Assembly: GCA_903827735.1 (NCBI GenBank)
Contig: CAIKJM010000681.1
Coordinates: 1-8,579 of the forward strand
Reading direction: 5' to 3'
DNA from: an uncultured Rhodanobacter sp.
GTDB taxonomy: Bacteria; Pseudomonadota; Gammaproteobacteria; Xanthomonadales; Rhodanobacteraceae
DNA length: 8,579 nt
This document shows, one piece after another, positions 4,746-8,579 of the stretch (position 1 is the stretch's first letter; every line of letters begins with the position of its first letter). Below the pieces are notes generated by a model. That model worked only from the letters and a program-made list of their open reading frames with translations. It had not been told where the DNA came from and ran no database searches. Position numbers and translations under genes: made by a program.

Positions 4746-5723
4746 CTATTTCTCCCAGCCGTCAGGTGCGCCCATGTCGCTGACGGACAGTTGCCGTTTC
4801 GATGCCTGAAGCGGGAACTCGGCCAGATGCGCGGCCATGCGATCAGGCCAGCGGCTTCCCGGACAAATCACCGTGACCAGATGGCGAACTATCGCCAGTT
4901 GCAGGAACGGCTTGGTCAACGACTCTCGCCTGCCTTCGAATGCTTCGCCCCAAGCCGGCCATGAACTCGAAGGCGGCGTGGGGTAGCTCACCATGTTGCG
5001 ATTCCACACCCGGCTGTGATGCGCCACCAGATTGCGCAGATAGCTCAGCGAACGTATCCAACTGGCGAACACTTTCCAGTCGACGATGCCGTAACGAGCG
5101 GCAATTGCCTGCTGGTCGGGCACCTTCATCATCGACAGCAATTGCGAAACCGCACCGAAGTCCCACACCTCGATAGCCACCCAGATCGGCATATCGGGAC
5201 CATGCTTCTCTCGGTAGTGTTTGACGAAGTCCTCCCTCGAACGTTGCACCAGTCCCTGGTGTTTCTGTTGCCACACCGCAAATGCCGTCATGCCCGAACG
5301 CGGCTCGCGCCGGTCGCGAAACGTCGGGTGGAAGTTCTTCTCATGCAGGTGGGCAAAGGTGTCGATCTTGCCCAACAGGTAGGCCACTTCGACTCGCAGC
5401 GATACCTCGATGCGTTCCAGTGCATCGATCAGCAGCCCGCGCAGTTTGCGGTCAAACAGGTATAGATCGACGGCATCGGAGAACGTGGTTCCCGGCATGA
5501 AGTCATCGGTGCGCACCGAGCCAATCACGCCGCTTGCCGCGTCCTGCTCGTGGCGAAACACCCGAAACGGATACCAGTAAGCGCTGAGCCGGTAATAGCC
5601 GACGCGCTGCAGCCAGGCGAGTGCGCGCGCTTCGTCGCGGACGTTCAAGCCACGTGCCTTCAACTGCTCAAGCTGATCGGCGAACGATTTCCAGGGGCGT
5701 GCGTAGGCGGCACTGTCGGTCAT
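4746..5723 (-). CDS. Abi_2-family abortive infection protein (AbiD/AbiF-like, HEPN)
   Basis: A protein of about 325 aa in the Abi_2 family, which includes the lactococcal phage-exclusion proteins AbiD and AbiF. Members are placed in the HEPN superfamily of RNases and act in the cytoplasm by harming the infected cell. Counting from the upstream ATG at 5729, the YYRLSAYWYPF block (45-55) is the typical N-terminal motif, DRKLRGLLIDALERIEVSLR (93-112) is the central helix pair, and RNLVAHHSRVWNR (232-244) carries the HEPN RxxxxH motif (R232, H237) and the family WNR. No active-site residue appears missing. I prefer the ATG at 5723 because AAGGA lies 5 nt before it, while the ATG at 5729 overlaps that site. 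It begins 21 nt after hsdS, so it should be co-transcribed with hsdM and hsdS. It sits where prrC sits in EcoprrI. The RNA target and trigger are not visible. Confidence 0.9.
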   Translation of the reverse strand: MTDSAAYARPWKSFADQLEQLKARGLNVRDEARALAWLQRVGYYRLSAYWYPFRVFRHEQDAASGVIGSVRTDDFMPGTTFSDAVDLYLFDRKLRGLLIDALERIEVSLRVEVAYLLGKIDTFAHLHEKNFHPTFRDRREPRSGMTAFAVWQQKHQGLVQRSREDFVKHYREKHGPDMPIWVAIEVWDFGAVSQLLSMMKVPDQQAIAARYGIVDWKVFASWIRSLSYLRNLVAHHSRVWNRNMVSYPTPPSSSWPAWGEAFEGRRESLTKPFLQLAIVRHLVTVICPGSRWPDRMAAHLAEFPLQASKRQLSVSDMGAPDGWEK

Positions 5724-5728
5724 GGGCA

Positions 5729-5733
5729 TCCTT
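5729..5733 (-). promoter_or_regulatory. Ribosome binding site deciding the Abi start
   Basis: On the minus strand, AAGGA followed by TGCCC and ATG places the start at 5723. The ATG at 5729 shares its A with the AAGGA tract and so has no room for initiation. Confidence 0.65.
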
Positions 5734-5744
5734 GCAAGTTAGAG

Positions 5745-6974
5745 TCAGGTCAGTTGGCCGGAGAAGGCTTTTTGCAGGAGGGATTGGCGGAGGTTGGCAA
5801 TTTCCCGCTTTTTTTGAGTGTAAATGCGTTCCAACTGCCCACTGATTTTCTTTGCCATCAATAGCTTCTCAACAATCTCCATCTGAATAGAAAGCTCTGG
5901 CACGGGAAATTTCCGAGCTTTGAATGTCTCCAAGTTTATGTTGTCTCTTGCGCTTCCCTTTCCATCTTCCTTCAGATCATCTTTAAAGGCCTGAAGCATG
6001 AACTCGACATACCGTGGGTCACACACACTTGGGTCAGGACGAATGCCGATCACGCTATCGGGAAAACAGGCGTCAAATCCGAGAATTCCGGTTTGTCCAA
6101 TTGTCGCTCCGACAATTGCTATGCACACGGTACCCTTTGGCCAGAGCATGCTCTGCGCTAGCCCTAGCTCAGAATAAGTTTGGCTATAACTATCGATCAG
6201 GTGTTCCGCTCTGCTGATATCACCTGTTTGAATAAACGGAATTTCGCCGCCGTATAATTTCGGATCATTTCTTGGGCGGTGCTTCGATTTCCCTCGACCA
6301 AAGTGAGTACAAACATCCGGTAAGAACTGCATAGTGGACTTCGCCAAGTCTCTTCGAAAAATTTTGTGCAGCGTCGTATTGAAGACTGCGATGGAATCCG
6401 CCAGATTGGCCTCGGCATGGGCGCGGGCGCGGTCGAGGGCGGCGAAGGCCTGATCGAGCAGCGTAACGATCCGCTTCTGCTCCACCATAGGAGGTAGCGG
6501 GATACGGAACTCTTTGACCTGTGCGAGAGACAAGTTCTGCTGCGCAACACCACCGCGCTGCTGCTCGATCTGATCCAACATGAGACTCGGAGAAAGGGCA
6601 TACAGCGCAAATCGTCGATCAATTGGAACGTCGGGCTTCAGTCTGATTATCGCGAGGGCTTGATTGATGTTTGCAGGAAGAACGTCGTTCTGGACAGCCG
6701 CTGTCCGGCCCAGAGCGCCCGCAATTGAAAATAGGATGTCGCCTTCTGCCAATTGAGAGCGCCGGAGTCCGTCGTGGCACTCGCACGAAACTTTTGCAAA
6801 CTTGTTCGGCAGAAACTTACCTTCCGAAGAGATGCTCTCAACCTTGATGAAGTTGACACCTTCATCCACGAAATCGAAACCGACGGAAGTTGGAGTCGTG
6901 CCTTTCGTAACAAGAAGCGCAAGCTCTGAAATTGGAACTGTTGCCCATGCAGGGGCGGACTGCGGATCCTTCAC
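5745..6974 (-). CDS. hsdS: Type I restriction enzyme specificity subunit (HsdS)
   Basis: The 409-aa subunit recognises the split target sequence for both methylation and restriction. It has the standard two-part design: target recognition domain 1 (about 8-160, with the GDILFSIAGALGRTAAV strand pair), a central conserved helix (about 161-208, PLPPMVEQKRIVTLLDQAF), target recognition domain 2 (about 215-355, with IPFIQTGDIS and IVGATIGQTGI) and a distal helix (about 359-409, PELSIQMEIVEKLL ending KAFSGQLT). The helices act as a fixed-length ruler between the two half-sites. The start is GTG at 6974, overlapping the hsdM stop as GTGA, with a GGGGG tract 6 nt upstream. The longer open frame to 7106 only reads through hsdM in another phase. 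DNA coding for the second domain is clearly AT-richer (about 42% GC in 5821-5940 by hand count) than hsdR or hsdM, as expected if recognition domains are exchanged between strains. The recognition sequence cannot be predicted. Confidence 0.93.
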   Translation of the reverse strand: MKDPQSAPAWATVPISELALLVTKGTTPTSVGFDFVDEGVNFIKVESISSEGKFLPNKFAKVSCECHDGLRRSQLAEGDILFSIAGALGRTAAVQNDVLPANINQALAIIRLKPDVPIDRRFALYALSPSLMLDQIEQQRGGVAQQNLSLAQVKEFRIPLPPMVEQKRIVTLLDQAFAALDRARAHAEANLADSIAVFNTTLHKIFRRDLAKSTMQFLPDVCTHFGRGKSKHRPRNDPKLYGGEIPFIQTGDISRAEHLIDSYSQTYSELGLAQSMLWPKGTVCIAIVGATIGQTGILGFDACFPDSVIGIRPDPSVCDPRYVEFMLQAFKDDLKEDGKGSARDNINLETFKARKFPVPELSIQMEIVEKLLMAKKISGQLERIYTQKKREIANLRQSLLQKAFSGQLT

Positions 6975-8422
6975 AACATCCCCCGAATCTCTTCCAGAAT
7001 CTGCGCCGTCTCCGCATCCCGCGCCAGCATGTCCGCAATGATCTGCTCTGGACTGCGCAGCGCCTCTGCCTCCGGCGCATGCGGATTCTTTACCGATAAA
7101 TCCCACGTCGCTTTGTCCACGTCCGGCACCGCCACCGTCCAGCTCTTGTCGCTGTCGGCCTTGCTCGGCTGCAAGGCGACGAACTCCGCCAGATCGTCGT
7201 CATTGAGCGGCGTGGTCTTGCCCATGCTGCGGCCGGGATCGAGCTGGTAGAACCAGACCTTGCGCGTCTTGGCGCCCTTGTCGAAAAACAGCACCACGGT
7301 CTTGACGCCAGCGCCCTGGAAGGTGCCGCTGGGGCAGTCGAGCACGGTGTGCAGGTTGCAGGTTTCCAGCAGCTCCTTGCGCAGGGCCACGCTGGCGTTG
7401 TCGGTGTTGCTGAGGAAGGTGTTTTTGATTACGACCGCGCCGCGGCCGCCGGCTTTCAGCTTGCGGATGAAGTGCTGCAGAAACAGGTAGGCAGTCTCGC
7501 CGGACTTGATCGGGAAGTTCTGCTGCACCTCCTTGCGCTCACCTCCCCCAAAGGGAGGGTTCGCCAGCACGATGTCGTGGCGATCCTTCTGCTGGATGTC
7601 CATCACGTTTTCGGCGAGCGTGTTGGCATGGCGGATGTTGGGCGCGTCGATGCCGTGCAGGATCAGGTTCATCACGCCCAGCACGTAGGCCAGCGATTTC
7701 TTCTCCTGCCCGTAGAAGGTCTTGCGCTGCAGCGTGTCCCACTCGGCGGCGGAAAGGTCGGGCCGACGCAGGTAGTCCCACGCTTCGCACAGGAAGCCGG
7801 CCGAGCCGCAGGCGCCGTCGTAGATGGTTTCGCCGATCCGCGGCTGCACGACCTTGATCATGGCGCGGATCAGCGGGCGCGGCGTGTAGTACTCGCCGCC
7901 GTTGCGGCCGGCATTGCCCATGCGCTTGATGCGGGTTTCGTAGAGGTCGGACAGCTCGTGCTTGGCCTCCTGGCTGCCGAAGTTGAGCTGGTCGATGATC
8001 TCCAGCGCATCGCGCAGCGAGTAGCCGGAGCGGAAGCGGTTGGCAATCTCGGCGAAGATTTCGCCGATCTTGTAGTCCAGCGAATCGGGATCGTCCGTAG
8101 CCTCGCGAAACGTCTTGAGGTACGGAAACAGCTGGCCGTTGACGAACTCAATCAGATCGGCGCCGGTACGCGCGGCGTTGAGATCGGGCGTGCCATCGGC
8201 CTTTTTCGGTGCAGCCCACGACTGCCAGCGGTACGGCTCGTCGAGAATAGGCGCGTAGTCGCGGCCTTCCAGCGCGGCCTCGTCCGCCCACTCCTTTTCC
8301 ATGTCGTCGAGGTATTTGAGAAACAGCAGCCAGGACGTCTGCTCGGCGTAATCCAGCTCGGACGCCAGACCCTCGTCATTGCGCATGACGCGGTCCATGT
8401 TGTTGAAGGCGTTTTCAAACAT
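6971..8422 (-). CDS. hsdM: Type I restriction enzyme modification subunit, N6-adenine methyltransferase (HsdM)
   Basis: The 483-aa methyltransferase transfers a methyl group from S-adenosylmethionine to adenine N6 in the HsdS target. Two copies join one HsdS in the methylase, and HsdR adds to this for restriction. The N-terminal helical domain (about 1-150, DYAEQTSWLLFLKYLDDME) is the usual HsdM_N. GEYYTPRPL (176-184) opens the catalytic domain. Motif I is DGACGSAGF (202-210), a variant seen in EcoEI-type enzymes instead of DPACGTGG. Motif II includes YGQEK near 238-242, and the catalytic motif IV is NPPF (288-291). The length matches EcoEI-family HsdM. The ATG at 8422 has no strong ribosome binding site, only purines (GAGAAA) 11-16 nt upstream. 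It is the first gene of the hsdM-hsdS-abi unit. It shares GTGA with hsdS, which ties their translation together. Confidence 0.95.
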   Translation of the reverse strand: MFENAFNNMDRVMRNDEGLASELDYAEQTSWLLFLKYLDDMEKEWADEAALEGRDYAPILDEPYRWQSWAAPKKADGTPDLNAARTGADLIEFVNGQLFPYLKTFREATDDPDSLDYKIGEIFAEIANRFRSGYSLRDALEIIDQLNFGSQEAKHELSDLYETRIKRMGNAGRNGGEYYTPRPLIRAMIKVVQPRIGETIYDGACGSAGFLCEAWDYLRRPDLSAAEWDTLQRKTFYGQEKKSLAYVLGVMNLILHGIDAPNIRHANTLAENVMDIQQKDRHDIVLANPPFGGGERKEVQQNFPIKSGETAYLFLQHFIRKLKAGGRGAVVIKNTFLSNTDNASVALRKELLETCNLHTVLDCPSGTFQGAGVKTVVLFFDKGAKTRKVWFYQLDPGRSMGKTTPLNDDDLAEFVALQPSKADSDKSWTVAVPDVDKATWDLSVKNPHAPEAEALRSPEQIIADMLARDAETAQILEEIRGML

Positions 8423-8579
8423 TGCGGTGGGGTTTCTCGCTTGGTTACGCCCCGTTGTCGAGGAGCGTTAAATGATTTTCGGGCAACGTCGGCCGACCGT
8501 TGTGGACGGACACGCCCAGTCAGGCCAGTCGGCGGACGAGTATCACTCAAACCGGACCGTCAGTCGCCCGCGCCTAGAG
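8423..8579 (-). promoter_or_regulatory. Upstream region of hsdM with a near-palindrome
   Basis: The promoter of the hsdM-hsdS-abi unit should lie in these 157 bp. No clear -35/-10 pair stands out; there is an AT-rich patch at 8468-8480. A near-palindrome, CAACG-TCGGCCGA-C-CGTTG (8484-8502), could be an operator. No gene is supported here. Confidence 0.3.

Noticed and set aside
6975..7106. Upstream extension of hsdS to an ATG at 7106
   Set aside because: Those codons are hsdM DNA in another phase with Gly/Ala/Arg-rich nonsense; the GTG start overlapping the hsdM stop is the usual hsdM-hsdS junction.
7870..8550. Minus-strand frames 7870-8151 and 8152-8550 overlapping hsdM
   Set aside because: They are out-of-phase shadows of hsdM with Ser/Arg/Thr-rich translations. 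One extends past the hsdM start but has no ribosome binding site or domain.

Overview
This window looks like a defence island from a GC-rich gammaproteobacterium, most likely in the Xanthomonadales (Rhodanobacter, Dyella or Xanthomonas relatives). That placement is an inference. It rests on the TonB-dependent receptor tail, the high GC content with strong third-position bias, and two kinds of hairpin-rich intergenic repeat that I associate with this order. No marker gene here fixes the genus.

Layout from left to right: the 3' end of a TonB-dependent receptor gene (+) ends at 482. A composite repeat follows at about 527-828: two diverged tandem copies bracketed by a perfect 19-bp inverted repeat. 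From there almost everything lies on the minus strand. In order of increasing coordinate these genes are hsdR (862-3189), parE (3186-3482), parD (3484-3768), an Abi_2-family HEPN protein (4746-5723), hsdS (5745-6974) and hsdM (6971-8422). Between parD and the Abi gene is a roughly 1-kb island. It holds an array of strong hairpins, a six-unit hexanucleotide repeat, an unrecognised 72-aa plus-strand gene (4414-4632) and a convincing rho-independent terminator (4682-4726).

In transcription order the locus has two minus-strand units. The first is hsdM-hsdS-abi: hsdM and hsdS overlap by GTGA, and abi starts 21 nt after hsdS. The second is parD-parE-hsdR: parD and parE are 1 nt apart, and parE and hsdR overlap by ATGA. 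Together they encode a complete EcoEI-like (type IB-like) type I restriction-modification system whose modification and restriction parts sit in different transcription units. The restriction subunit is tied to a ParDE toxin-antitoxin cassette that probably represses its own promoter. A HEPN ribonuclease candidate occupies the hsdS-hsdR interval, the position that the anticodon nuclease gene prrC takes in EcoprrI. The clearest hypotheses are that ParD controls HsdR dosage, and that the Abi protein is a second-line RNase kept silent either by the restriction-modification complex or by a small structured RNA encoded just past its 3' end.
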